Source: Candidatus Rifleibacterium amylolyticum (GTDB lineage: Bacteria; Muiribacteriota; Ozemobacteria; Ozemobacterales; Ozemobacteraceae). Taken from it: DNA of 64,000 nucleotides. The stretch spans positions 186,001-250,000 of the forward strand of contig JAACJG010000009.1 of NCBI GenBank assembly GCA_009917695.1, written 5' to 3'. The translations under genes were made by a program, and so were the position numbers. Below the pieces are notes generated by a model. That model searched no databases and was not told the origin of the DNA. It saw nothing but the letters and a program-made list of their open reading frames with translations. Shown here piece by piece: positions 43,255 to 52,292 of the stretch (its first letter is position 1; every line of letters begins with the position of its first letter).

Positions 43255-44193
43255 TCAGTAAAAGAGCAGCAGGTAGTCGTAAGCGTCGCAGGTTCGATCA
43301 ACTGCCTTCATCAGCAGTTGTGACTTCGCATATCTCGCCGCAAAGGCTTTTTGCAGAGGTCGGACCATTTCCTGTTCGTAAAGGGCCGGTGGCAGATCAA
43401 GACCAGACCAGATAAGAGCGGTTATCTTTGAATTCGCCGACAACTTTGTGATTGTGTAATAATCAGTCGGGCGGGCCAGATCGATCTGATATTTGCGCAA
43501 CTGCATCCTGATTTGTCGCCGTGCCTGCTCGAGATCGTCGTGACCATTATGCCAGGCATCAAATACTACCTGCAATGTCATTTCAGCATTTTCCTCATCA
43601 CCGAAGACCATCGGAAACAAGGTCAGGCAGGTCTCAGCCGGTGCAAGCTCATCGAGACTGAGACTGGTAATGGCAACTTTTGCTTCGCGCCCTTTGATAA
43701 ACTCTGCGTGACGATTGAGCATAAGTCCCATTATCTCGTCGGGACGACATTCGACCTCAACCTCGCAGGCGCGATTGCTGAGCCAATATGACATGATCTG
43801 ATAAACAGCGGACCAGAATATCTCGCGCTGAGACTCTTCTTCGATTTCAAAAGCGGCTTCGCGCCAGTAAAAGAGATAATCCAGCTGCTGACGATCGAAC
43901 AGGCGATCTTTCCAGGCCCGAAAGGGGTTCATGGAAAGGTCGAGCGGATTTTTGATCTGCTGATTGAATTTCTGCAGATTTCGCTCTGAGAAAACTCCAT
44001 AACTGCCATCGAGCCAGGCTCGCAGCAACATGGCCTGGCTCGGCGAGAAGGCATTGACTGAGAGAGCAAAATCCCGGCGACTAAGCCAGTTCAACGCCGA
44101 AAAGCGATGAACGAAGGGGAAAAAAACCGAGTCGATCGTTGCAATTTCTGAGACAGCTTCGAGCAACCAGGCCGATTGTAGACGCAAAGTCAT
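43255..44193 (-). CDS. cytoplasmic protein of unknown function
   Basis: 312 aa, no signal or membrane segment, and no family recognised. Rich in Trp, Tyr and Phe in the middle (FRAWKDRLFDRQQLDYLFYWREAAF). The C-terminal half is more helical. Its ATG overlaps the stop of the HD-GYP gene as ATGA, so the two are translationally coupled, and the product may act with the phosphodiesterase. Nothing suggests DNA binding. Confidence 0.7.
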   Translation of the reverse strand: MTLRLQSAWLLEAVSEIATIDSVFFPFVHRFSALNWLSRRDFALSVNAFSPSQAMLLRAWLDGSYGVFSERNLQKFNQQIKNPLDLSMNPFRAWKDRLFDRQQLDYLFYWREAAFEIEEESQREIFWSAVYQIMSYWLSNRACEVEVECRPDEIMGLMLNRHAEFIKGREAKVAITSLSLDELAPAETCLTLFPMVFGDEENAEMTLQVVFDAWHNGHDDLEQARRQIRMQLRKYQIDLARPTDYYTITKLSANSKITALIWSGLDLPPALYEQEMVRPLQKAFAARYAKSQLLMKAVDRTCDAYDYLLLFY

Positions 44194-44867
44194 TGCTTGA
44201 TACTCGCAAGCGGGCAGCCGATAGCGATCCAGGTTTTAACCAGCTGCGGATCGAATTGCATGCCAGAAAGCCTTTTAACCTCGGCAACAACGTCTTCGTC
44301 TCTTGAATACTGGCGCTTGCGGTAATCCCGCGTTGCTTTCATTGCCGAAACGGCATCAGCCAGGGCTATGATTCTGGCGGCAAGAGGAATTTCTTCGCCC
44401 TTGAGATTATCGGGATATCCAAGACCGTCCCATCTCTCATGATGCCAGCGAATCAGCGTTGGCACCTCATCGAGATCTTCTATCTGAGCCTTGAGATGTA
44501 GCTCTCCGAGCAGCGTATGTGTCCGCAAAAGTTCAAGCTCATCGCCTTCGAGTTTCTTATCGCTTTTAACAAGATCGCGAGGCAAAAGCAGTTCGCCTAT
44601 ATCGTGCAGCATGGCCGCAGCATTGAGACTCTGCAACTGTTGATCGTTGAGACCGCAGGCCACACCGATTCTTTCAGACAATTCAGCTATTTCGCGCGAA
44701 TGCTCCTTGTCATAACCCTCAAGGCGATCTACGATAGAGGCGACTCCACGCATCAGCTGAGCATAGCGTTCTCTGGCCGGCATCGCCTTTTCTCTCTGGT
44801 CGAAGTAGAGATAGGCAAGCCAGGTAATGAGAACAATCAATATGGCGTTAAAAAACGTTATCAGCAT
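44190..44867 (-). CDS. membrane-anchored HD-GYP domain protein
   Basis: 225 aa. One N-terminal helix (residues 3-21) followed by an HD-GYP domain: EHSREIAELSERIG, MLHDIGELLLP (His-Asp), HTLLGE, HHERWDGLGYPDNLKGEEIPLAARIIALADA with the GYP motif intact. Such domains hydrolyse c-di-GMP to GMP or pGpG using two or three metals. Together with the cyclase pair it points to rich nucleotide second-messenger signalling. Coupled to the next gene by ATGA overlap; starts 3 nt after the upstream gene. Confidence 0.9.
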   Translation of the reverse strand: MLITFFNAILIVLITWLAYLYFDQREKAMPARERYAQLMRGVASIVDRLEGYDKEHSREIAELSERIGVACGLNDQQLQSLNAAAMLHDIGELLLPRDLVKSDKKLEGDELELLRTHTLLGELHLKAQIEDLDEVPTLIRWHHERWDGLGYPDNLKGEEIPLAARIIALADAVSAMKATRDYRKRQYSRDEDVVAEVKRLSGMQFDPQLVKTWIAIGCPLASIKQ

Positions 44868-44870
44868 TGT

Positions 44871-45611
44871 TTAGAATCCGAAATTGGCTCCAACCACGTA
44901 TCTGCTCGTTTCATGCACGCGATCTGGGGTATAAAATCCAAAATCCAGGCTCAGGGCTTCGTCGAACCGATGACGCAAACCCACAACAAAGTCGTTCCCG
45001 GCGTAATCCATGGTCAAGGTGGTGTCAGGGTCAAGGTTGAGACTGGCCCCCATAACGAAAAAAACCGGATCTACCGTGGCGCCTCTCTCGCTGTAACGCC
45101 CGAATGAAGCTTTTTTCTGATTCTCGTTCATAGCGATGTTAGTGCCAAGGCCAAGAACAACGCGGTTTCCCGGCAGGCCATTCAAAAGCATCACCGAGTT
45201 CTGGTAATCTTCGTTCGGGTCAATGAAGGCTGCAACCGCCATATTAGACCTGATCTTGTATTTGCCGGCAAAAACAGGATCAGTCTGATCCTGTGCACCG
45301 TCAATCGAGAATCTCTTGATGACAGCCACTTCTGAATCGTCGGCAAAAGCGAATACGCCCTTGAAAGAAGCCTCGTTGAATTTTGACTCTCCCACCATGT
45401 GCACAGCGGCACGGGCACCGCCAGGAGGCAGCACATCGAGACCCGGCACCAGCATGGTGCCGCTCAACCCGTTAATGGTAGCGCTGGCAAAACAACCCGA
45501 AGCAACCGCAAGAAATAGCAGTATCAGAAAAATGCCGGCAGCAGAGCGACGGCTGCGCTCAGTAACCCTCGATATCGCGTAATTTCTCGCGAATCTGTTC
45601 GACCTGTTCAT
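44871..45611 (-). CDS. envelope beta-barrel-like protein
   Basis: 246 aa from the ATG at 45611. A hydrophobic leader follows a long basic N-region (NRSNRFARNYAISR, RSRRSAAGIF), with ASGC at the cleavage zone so either a lipoprotein or ordinary signal peptide. The mature part begins INGLSGTMLVPGLDVLPPGG and continues as alternating strands ending in an aromatic residue (YVVGANFGF), the pattern of outer-membrane barrels. About 53 nt overlap with the upstream gene is unusual; no other start codon lies ahead of the hydrophobic core. Confidence 0.72.
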   Translation of the reverse strand: MNRSNRFARNYAISRVTERSRRSAAGIFLILLFLAVASGCFASATINGLSGTMLVPGLDVLPPGGARAAVHMVGESKFNEASFKGVFAFADDSEVAVIKRFSIDGAQDQTDPVFAGKYKIRSNMAVAAFIDPNEDYQNSVMLLNGLPGNRVVLGLGTNIAMNENQKKASFGRYSERGATVDPVFFVMGASLNLDPDTTLTMDYAGNDFVVGLRHRFDEALSLDFGFYTPDRVHETSRYVVGANFGF

Positions 45612-46782
45612 GCCGCGGAAATCGCCTGAGAAACTCCTGATAGGACTTTCTGGCCTGATCATAATCACGCAGTTCCTTTTCGTAAAGTTCACCTTTTCGC
45701 AAAAAGGCATCTGCTGATACATCGGCATCAGGATACTTTTCGGTTACCGAATTATAATAATTCAAAGCCTTCTCTACATTCTCACTACTCTTGCGATATC
45801 TGACACGACCGTCAACAGTAGTCTTCTTCATCGAATCAAGATCCTGCTCGTAGATGCGGCCCAGGCGGTATACCAGATCACCAGTGCCTGGAGCGTCTGG
45901 ATATTTTTCCATAAGCTCTTCGAGAGCCGACGCCGCCCCCTGGTAATCTTTCTGTTTGGCGTCGAGAACATCGATCAGTTTGCGGTATGCCATTACCGCC
46001 TCGTCCTGGTCTCCAGCCATGGCAGCTGCCTGACGATAGGCATCAGCCGCCTTTTTGAAATTGCCCGACCCGGCATGCATGTCGCCGAGATCGAGGCTGG
46101 CTTTGGCGGCATCTTCAGCATCTGCCGCCGCAACGACATCTTCCTGCGTCGAAATGGCGTCTGATTGAACTCCGGTACCGACCGCAAGTTTTGTCATCCT
46201 CTCCTGGGCCGCACTGAAATAGGTGCTGTAGGAATAGTCAGCGACGATTTTGCGATAATTTTCGGCCGCCTGCTCAATCTGGCCGATAGCTTCATGGCTC
46301 ATGGCGAGATTGTAGTATACCCGGTCTATCGCAAGAAATGCCGGATGTTCATCGATTATCTTCCGGTAAATTTCGATTGCCATAGGATAGTTTCGCAAAC
46401 GCTCTTCATACACTCTGGCAAGATCATACAAAGTTTTGGGCAGTTCCGGTCCACTCACCCCACCAGCCTGTAAACCGCCGTTAAGCATATCAGCCGCCTC
46501 ACTGAAGTTGGCAAGAGCGCTGGTCATCTGCGCTTCTGCCTGCTTTATTCTGATTTTGCCAATTTCAACCATGGCAGGTGCATGCGACTTGCCCTGTCCG
46601 AGCAATGGTTTCAGTTCCTCGACGGCGGCATCATATGCTCCCTGAGCCAATTGCTGCATAGCACGCTGAAACTCGGGAGTAACCTGAATCGGCTGCGCCT
46701 GCAATCCATGCGTCATCGACTGAAACATGAATATTAAAGTTGCGATTAGAACGCATTTGCTGGCATATTTTAAATTGGTCAT
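45559..46782 (-). CDS. exported TPR protein (BamD/YbgF-like repeats)
   Basis: 407 aa with AGGAGC ribosome site and a signal peptide ending near residue 29 (THGLQAQ). Seven or more TPR-like units, including IEIYRKIIDEHPAFLAIDRVYYNLAMSHE, AAENYRKIVADYSYSTYFSAAQ and KSYQEFLRRFPRHEQVEQIREKL, the spacing seen in outer-membrane lipoprotein and Tol-associated proteins. Probably a periplasmic scaffold for envelope assembly. First gene of the long minus-strand run, divergent from parB. Confidence 0.82.
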   Translation of the reverse strand: MTNLKYASKCVLIATLIFMFQSMTHGLQAQPIQVTPEFQRAMQQLAQGAYDAAVEELKPLLGQGKSHAPAMVEIGKIRIKQAEAQMTSALANFSEAADMLNGGLQAGGVSGPELPKTLYDLARVYEERLRNYPMAIEIYRKIIDEHPAFLAIDRVYYNLAMSHEAIGQIEQAAENYRKIVADYSYSTYFSAAQERMTKLAVGTGVQSDAISTQEDVVAAADAEDAAKASLDLGDMHAGSGNFKKAADAYRQAAAMAGDQDEAVMAYRKLIDVLDAKQKDYQGAASALEELMEKYPDAPGTGDLVYRLGRIYEQDLDSMKKTTVDGRVRYRKSSENVEKALNYYNSVTEKYPDADVSADAFLRKGELYEKELRDYDQARKSYQEFLRRFPRHEQVEQIREKLRDIEGY

Positions 46783-46886
46783 TTAGGCTGCTCCTGATTT
46801 TTTATAAATTATTGTCGTAGTTTGAAACTCATGATAACATAACCTGTAAATTCTGTTAAACCTGACAAAGAAAGAGCGGAAAAAAT

Positions 46887-47762
46887 TTGTTAAACCAACA
46901 GGATAAAAGAGCCGATACTGATAGCATGGGCTATTCGCGTTTGCCGGCAGCCGATGTAGAAATGGAATTCCACATGCTGCCGCTGGAGAAAGTATTCCCC
47001 AACCCGAATCAGCCACGAAAGGTCTTTGAAAAACAGGCACTGGAAGAACTGGCGCAGTCGATACGCGAGAATGGATTGCTGCAGCCGGTTCTGGTAAGAG
47101 CAGTCGGCGACCGCTACCAGATCGTATCAGGTGAGAGGCGCTATCGCGCCAGCAAAATTGCCGGAATCAGAGCCATACCAGCTGTTATTCGCCGTCTCGA
47201 CGAAGAACAGACCATGCTGGCAGGGCTGATCGAAAACATACAGCGCCAGGATCTGAATCCGATTGAAGAAGCGAGATCTCTGCGCGATATAATCCTGAAC
47301 TACAGCCTGACGCACGACCAGCTCGCAGAAAAAATCGGCCGCAGCAGATCGGCACTGACCAACAGGCTCCGTCTGCTCCAGCTTCCCGCCGACATCCAGG
47401 AACTTGTCGCCTCAGGCAAAATATCAGCCGGACACGCAAAAATGCTCGCCGGCCTGAAAGATCCGCTTGAGATAAAAACCTGGGCCCGGCTCATCGTCAA
47501 AGACCAGCTGTCTGTTTATGAAATTGAAAAACGCATGGCACAAAGCCGAAACCAGCCTGCGGGCGATTCGGTAAAAACGAAAGGTAAATCTGCGATGAGT
47601 CAAGATCTGCACATCAGAGCTGTTGAAGATAATCTTCAGGAACTTCTGGGCGCCAGAGTTCGAATTCGTCATGGAAAAAAGAGCGGTCGTATCGAAATTG
47701 AATTTTACAACCGCGAAGATCTCGAGAGGGTTGTCGAAACTATGGTTTCGCTCTGCCCGTAA
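46887..47762 (+). CDS. parB: ParB/RepB/Spo0J-type partition protein
   Basis: 291 aa from a TTG preceded by GAGCGGA; an ATG at 46926 is the alternative. ParB N-domain with NPNQPRKVF, RYQIVSGERRYRASKIAG (CTP-binding GERR motif) and ENIQRQDLNPIEEA, then the helix-turn-helix THDQLAEKIGRSRSALTNRLRLLQLP and a C-terminal dimerisation domain. ParB loads on parS, binds CTP and spreads to recruit SMC. No standard ParA gene is next to it; the nearest ParA/MinD-like ATPase is the fused one at 48735. Confidence 0.92.
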   Translation: MLNQQDKRADTDSMGYSRLPAADVEMEFHMLPLEKVFPNPNQPRKVFEKQALEELAQSIRENGLLQPVLVRAVGDRYQIVSGERRYRASKIAGIRAIPAVIRRLDEEQTMLAGLIENIQRQDLNPIEEARSLRDIILNYSLTHDQLAEKIGRSRSALTNRLRLLQLPADIQELVASGKISAGHAKMLAGLKDPLEIKTWARLIVKDQLSVYEIEKRMAQSRNQPAGDSVKTKGKSAMSQDLHIRAVEDNLQELLGARVRIRHGKKSGRIEIEFYNREDLERVVETMVSLCP

Positions 47763-47790
47763 TTACCAGCCGGGAAAGGTAAGCAGACAG

Positions 47791-48678
47791 GTGATAATTA
47801 AGTTCTGGGGTGTCAGAGGATCGATTCCAACACCGGGAAGAGATACCGTCGAATTCGGCGGTAATACGACCTGTATAGAAGTTATTACCAGCAGCAAAGA
47901 ACGCATAATATTTGATGCCGGCACCGGCATTCGCGTGCTCGGGCTGGAATTGATGAAGACGGAATTCGCCCAGGGCAAAGGCCGGGCTCATATCTTTTTC
48001 ACCCACTCCCACTGGGATCACATCCAGGGCTTCCCCTTCTTTGCCCCTGCTTACATAGGACGCAAAGACATGCAGGGAAACCGAATAAACGACTGCTGCA
48101 ATGAATTCAACCTTTATGGAGCAGCTGATGTCGGCGACCGGCTCGAAGCGACTTTGCGCGGGCAGATGGATAACTACTATTTCCCGGTCGATCTCAACTA
48201 TCTTTCATCTAAAATCAACTTCAAAACTCTCAAGGACAACCGCATCACTATAGGCGATACCACCATATCGGCCTTGAAGCTGGTACACCCCAACGGTGTG
48301 CTCGGTTACCGCATCGAAGACGGCAAATCATCGGTAGCTCTCGCGACCGACTGCGAACACCCGTCAGATGGCACAATAGACCAGAACCTGTTACGGCTGT
48401 CCGAGAACGTCGATGTTCTTATCTACGATGGCCAGTATACCCCCGAAGAGTATGCACCGCACAAATTCGACCTGCCCGGCCCGGGGAAACAGGGATTCGG
48501 CCACTCGACTGCTGAAGAGGGCATCCGTGCCGCCAAGGCCGCTGGAGCCAAACGACTGGTCATTACCCACCACAAACCACTGCACAATGATGAATTTCTG
48601 CGGCGAATGGAAGAAAATGCAAGAAAGCTGTTCGATGCAGTCGAATTCGCTCGCGAAGGCATGCAGATAGATCTGTAG
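47791..48678 (+). CDS. MBL-fold metallo-hydrolase
   Basis: 295 aa from a GTG at 47791 with AAAGG upstream. FWGVRGSIPTPG is a typical start of this metallo-beta-lactamase subgroup. Zinc ligands H-x-H-x-D-H appear as THSHWDHIQG near residue 74, then a His in KLVHPNG, DCEHP and a C-terminal THHKPLH. Members act on phosphodiesters or cyclic nucleotides; the precise substrate is unknown. Lies 28 nt after parB, so likely cotranscribed. Confidence 0.88.
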   Translation: MIIKFWGVRGSIPTPGRDTVEFGGNTTCIEVITSSKERIIFDAGTGIRVLGLELMKTEFAQGKGRAHIFFTHSHWDHIQGFPFFAPAYIGRKDMQGNRINDCCNEFNLYGAADVGDRLEATLRGQMDNYYFPVDLNYLSSKINFKTLKDNRITIGDTTISALKLVHPNGVLGYRIEDGKSSVALATDCEHPSDGTIDQNLLRLSENVDVLIYDGQYTPEEYAPHKFDLPGPGKQGFGHSTAEEGIRAAKAAGAKRLVITHHKPLHNDEFLRRMEENARKLFDAVEFAREGMQIDL

Positions 48679-48716
48679 CAATTCTGTTTTTTTGTAGTTG
48701 CAGCAGATAGCGAATG

Positions 48717-48735
48717 TGGTATGATGTGCATACCA
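48717..48735 (+). promoter_or_regulatory. extended -10 promoter in a hairpin before the giant-protein operon
   Basis: TGG plus TATGAT (48720-48725) forms an extended -10 element; TTGCAG about 16 bp upstream is a weak -35. The same bases make a perfect 7-bp dyad, TGGTATG (48717-48723) and CATACCA (48729-48735). Transcription would begin near 48731, only a few nt before the ATG at 48735, implying a nearly leaderless message. Confidence 0.5.
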
Positions 48736-51700
48736 TGGGGAAGGCATCTCTTCTAACACCCGTATATTTCTTCAGCTCTATAAGAGCAGGTTCCGGCAAG
48801 TCTACCATGCTTGCCAACCTTGCGATTTATCTGAACAATATCAATCAACGGATCGCAATTGTCGATCTAGATTCAGACACCCCATTAAAGCTTAAAAATA
48901 CTTTTCCTCGCTCGATAAGCCTGCAGGAATATCCTGACGTCTCTCTTATCTCCCAGAATCAGGATTCGCGTTACCAGAAGAATTTCTATTTCACCGAAAC
49001 CAGCCTGATATCGTATTTTCCGGCACAAAAGCTCAAAGACGCCTCGATGCTTTTCAGCGACACAACTCTACGCGACTTTTTCATCCAGATTACAGCCTGT
49101 TTTGATACGGTAATGGTTAATTTTCCAGCCGGGGCGCAACACTCGCGACAGGCATCTTTGCTGCTGGCTCGACAACACCTCTGGCGTGGAAAAAGCCCCG
49201 TTTCGATAATTGTTTCGCAATCTGATGAGAAGAGCCTGGTGAGTCTTGACAACCTCATCTGCGAAAACCCGGCTTTTTATTATCAGCTGCAGGAAAACAC
49301 CCTGCTGCTTTTCAACCGGGTTCCTGCTACAGTCGAAGACCAGAAACTCGCAGAAAACACACTCAACAGCCTTGAACTGCGCAGTTTATTCAATTTTCCC
49401 GCCACTTTTGTCTGCGGAATCAACGAAGAATTTCCGCACCAGAGACAACTGGCGGCTCCGCTTGTACTCGACCAGAATTCAGTCATCCACCAGACCGTTG
49501 CCGGTCTTCAGAGGATGCTTACCGGCACGGTCCGCAGTCTTAGCCGTGCACTGTTCGAACAGACCAATGACTATCAGCCATGCCTGGATGGACAGCTGCT
49601 GGAAAAGCTGTCGCCATATCTCGATAAAATTCAGGCGACATCTGCCCGCAGACTCTTCCAGCATCCACCGGACATTCAGGTGTTTCTCGAAGAAAACGAA
49701 GGCAATTATCGAATCAGAATCCGTCTGACCGGTGTAAAACAGCCGCTGGCAGGTATTCAGCGGAAAATTGCCATGCAGATAAAACACAGCATCAGAGACC
49801 GGCTTTCACCGGCGATCTGGCAATTCAGGCGAAATTACGAACTGCCCGACCAGGAAGGATTCACTCTGAAAAAGGAGCGCGCTGCGCTCTCGGTAAAACC
49901 AGTTTACCGCTTTGACGACCGCTTTGGCAGTTCTATCGACTGCCGACTTCGCTGCAACTTCGAGCTCAAACCTGAACGTGGGCGCTATCCTTCGCCAATA
50001 TTGTTCAAGCCCGATCTGGAAATGCCTGAGATCCCTTCACTATCAGAAGTTCTCGGTTATATGCGTAAGCAGTTCAAGAAATGCAGCTTTGCCCCCGACA
50101 AAGAATTTGCCCGCCCAGGCGTTACTCATTTCTTCATTCCTCCTGAATTTGACCTCTCTACCACTTACAGCCCGCTGTTTTGGCCTGAATATCAGGGATT
50201 ACTGCAGCTGACTGAGCGAAAAACATTGCAGCACTCAATCGATTTCTGCCAGGCCGGACAGCTTTTGGAACGCAGCCTGGACAAACCTTGCGACCTGCCA
50301 GATGTATTCGCAAGAAACTGGGCGATAGTTACAGAAAGCCGGTTTGAAGCAGAAGTAACCTGCAAAATTTCGCGAAACCTGGCGGCTAAAACGCTCGACC
50401 TCGGCCGGATCAACCACACACCGCCAATACTCAATTCAGGCAGTTATCTTGAAAGGCATGATTCTTTGCCGGTAATCAGAGGGCATGAGATTCCGCCCAT
50501 AATTTACATAAGCGTATCTGCATTCATCGGCCTGCCAAATTCCCGCAACAAACCAATCCGGGCAGAAAATTACGAATGGCGCGACAGTTTCTTCCCCAGA
50601 CCTTTAGGGTACGCTCATTGCGAACTTAACAGCAATATCAGCTGCCAGCTCGTTATGATTGCTGCTGCAACAAAAAGTCAACAGAAAGACTACTTCAGTT
50701 TCACCTTCAGCGATGAAGTGAAGGTTTATCGTACTGCAATTTTTGCTAAAACAGAGGTTGAGACTCCCAGAAGATTTGCGCTCGATAGCGGCCGACCAGA
50801 CAAAGAAAACTACATCCCCTGGGCCGAGCTCAGACTGCCTGAAACCTTTAAGCTGGCCGATGTCATGATCGATCACTTCTTTGCGCCAACGGTCTATAAG
50901 CTGCCACATAATAACAGCTTCAGCACTGAAAAAGGCACGCGGCTTTATAGTTTCAGCCATCCCACATTATTCCAGAACACATATTCAGAGCCTGTTGCCG
51001 AAGCAATGAAGAAGGCCCTGTCTCTTTCACGAGCGGAACTGGCGCACAAGTTTTCTGCCGCCGGGCATGACTACTACAACCTCGGCTATAGAAAGAGCAA
51101 AAGCCAGCCGGCTTTGCGGGATCAGATTCTCAAAAGCTTCTACGCTCCTGAGAAGCTGAAAAGTTACCGTGACATCAGCAGTATCCAGGCCACCAGAACC
51201 GACTATCTGCTGGACGAACGGCTGAAAAAGTTGAAATTCTTACCGCACAAACCCAGAATTACCGAGATAAGGACGATTCTTGGCCGACCACCAGTTCTCA
51301 GCCATCTGCCAGAAAAAAGACCGCTGCTTGCAGCTGCCGCCCTCACCTCTCAGAAGCTAGTCTACCGACAGCTGTCTTTCAGAAAACAGCCGGAAAAATT
51401 CTCAGCAGCAACGGCGCCACATCTGGTTCAGATCATTCCCGCTCAGAATGAGTCTAATAAAATGCCTGCCGGCAACACCTATAAATCTGACAGTCTGAAT
51501 ATAACAGCTGCAAAAACTACTTTCACCGTAGAAGCCCCTGATCTTTTTACTCTCTCGATAAGAATTGGCAGTCGCCAGATTTATCACGCTGTCAGCACCA
51601 GTTTAAAAGATCGGATTGATATCAACACCATGATTGAAACCACGAACTTTGACTATCAGCACGTTTATTCAGAAGCCTTTGTTGAGCCTGTTTTCAGCAA

Positions 51701-52292
51701 CATGTTTCCGACTTTTGCCGATTGTCCACTGCGAACGCGCAAAATTGAACTGCCGAACAGTCTCGCCTTTCCGATACTGGCAGCTGAAAAGGAAGCACTC
51801 GATCATGCCAGTTCGCTTAACTTTCAGACAGAGCGCAGCTTTAAAGCTGATTATGGCATAGACATTCCGGCAATCAGGCCCGCGTATGACAATCTGTTGA
51901 TGACCCGGCAATCACTGCCTAAATCAGCGTCTAAAACCTGGAAAAGCCTGCAGTTGACAAGAAAGCACTTTCGCCCCCTGTTTCCTGACGAAATTGAAAC
52001 TCTTTACCGGCATCTGCTCTGGTCTTTTGCGGCAAAAAGAAAACAACCAGCCGCTTTTTCAGCAGCGTCTCTCACCAGAAAAGAAAATGCCAGTCTCTTT
52101 CGCACGAACGATGCCGGGCCATTGGACGCCGCGAATTATCGCGATAAAGGTCTGTCACCATCAGCCAGACTAAAACAGAATTTTTTGCGTGACGCGATCA
52201 AGGTCAGCAAACTGCGCCTGAAGGATGTAATGAGTCTGGCGCGACAGGCCAGCGAAAAATTCAGTCAGGTTACCAGCCAGCTGCGCGCATGA
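48735..52292 (+). CDS. giant protein with MinD/ParA-like ATPase head
   Basis: 1185 aa from the ATG at 48735; the ATG at 48714 is alternative but falls upstream of the predicted transcript start. Residues about 5-230 form a MinD/FlhG/ParA-type P-loop ATPase: Walker A RAGSGKST, A' IVDLDSD, and Walker B VMVNFPAG in which the usual Asp is Asn. The signature Lys of the deviant Walker A is Arg. The remaining roughly 950 residues match no family I know: short strand-sized pieces rich in Phe, Leu, Pro and Arg (FELKPERGRYPSPILFKP), and a helical C-terminus. No signal peptide. Overlaps the next gene by ATGA. Function unknown. Confidence 0.8.
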   Translation: MGKASLLTPVYFFSSIRAGSGKSTMLANLAIYLNNINQRIAIVDLDSDTPLKLKNTFPRSISLQEYPDVSLISQNQDSRYQKNFYFTETSLISYFPAQKLKDASMLFSDTTLRDFFIQITACFDTVMVNFPAGAQHSRQASLLLARQHLWRGKSPVSIIVSQSDEKSLVSLDNLICENPAFYYQLQENTLLLFNRVPATVEDQKLAENTLNSLELRSLFNFPATFVCGINEEFPHQRQLAAPLVLDQNSVIHQTVAGLQRMLTGTVRSLSRALFEQTNDYQPCLDGQLLEKLSPYLDKIQATSARRLFQHPPDIQVFLEENEGNYRIRIRLTGVKQPLAGIQRKIAMQIKHSIRDRLSPAIWQFRRNYELPDQEGFTLKKERAALSVKPVYRFDDRFGSSIDCRLRCNFELKPERGRYPSPILFKPDLEMPEIPSLSEVLGYMRKQFKKCSFAPDKEFARPGVTHFFIPPEFDLSTTYSPLFWPEYQGLLQLTERKTLQHSIDFCQAGQLLERSLDKPCDLPDVFARNWAIVTESRFEAEVTCKISRNLAAKTLDLGRINHTPPILNSGSYLERHDSLPVIRGHEIPPIIYISVSAFIGLPNSRNKPIRAENYEWRDSFFPRPLGYAHCELNSNISCQLVMIAAATKSQQKDYFSFTFSDEVKVYRTAIFAKTEVETPRRFALDSGRPDKENYIPWAELRLPETFKLADVMIDHFFAPTVYKLPHNNSFSTEKGTRLYSFSHPTLFQNTYSEPVAEAMKKALSLSRAELAHKFSAAGHDYYNLGYRKSKSQPALRDQILKSFYAPEKLKSYRDISSIQATRTDYLLDERLKKLKFLPHKPRITEIRTILGRPPVLSHLPEKRPLLAAAALTSQKLVYRQLSFRKQPEKFSAATAPHLVQIIPAQNESNKMPAGNTYKSDSLNITAAKTTFTVEAPDLFTLSIRIGSRQIYHAVSTSLKDRIDINTMIETTNFDYQHVYSEAFVEPVFSNMFPTFADCPLRTRKIELPNSLAFPILAAEKEALDHASSLNFQTERSFKADYGIDIPAIRPAYDNLLMTRQSLPKSASKTWKSLQLTRKHFRPLFPDEIETLYRHLLWSFAAKRKQPAAFSAASLTRKENASLFRTNDAGPLDAANYRDKGLSPSARLKQNFLRDAIKVSKLRLKDVMSLARQASEKFSQVTSQLRA

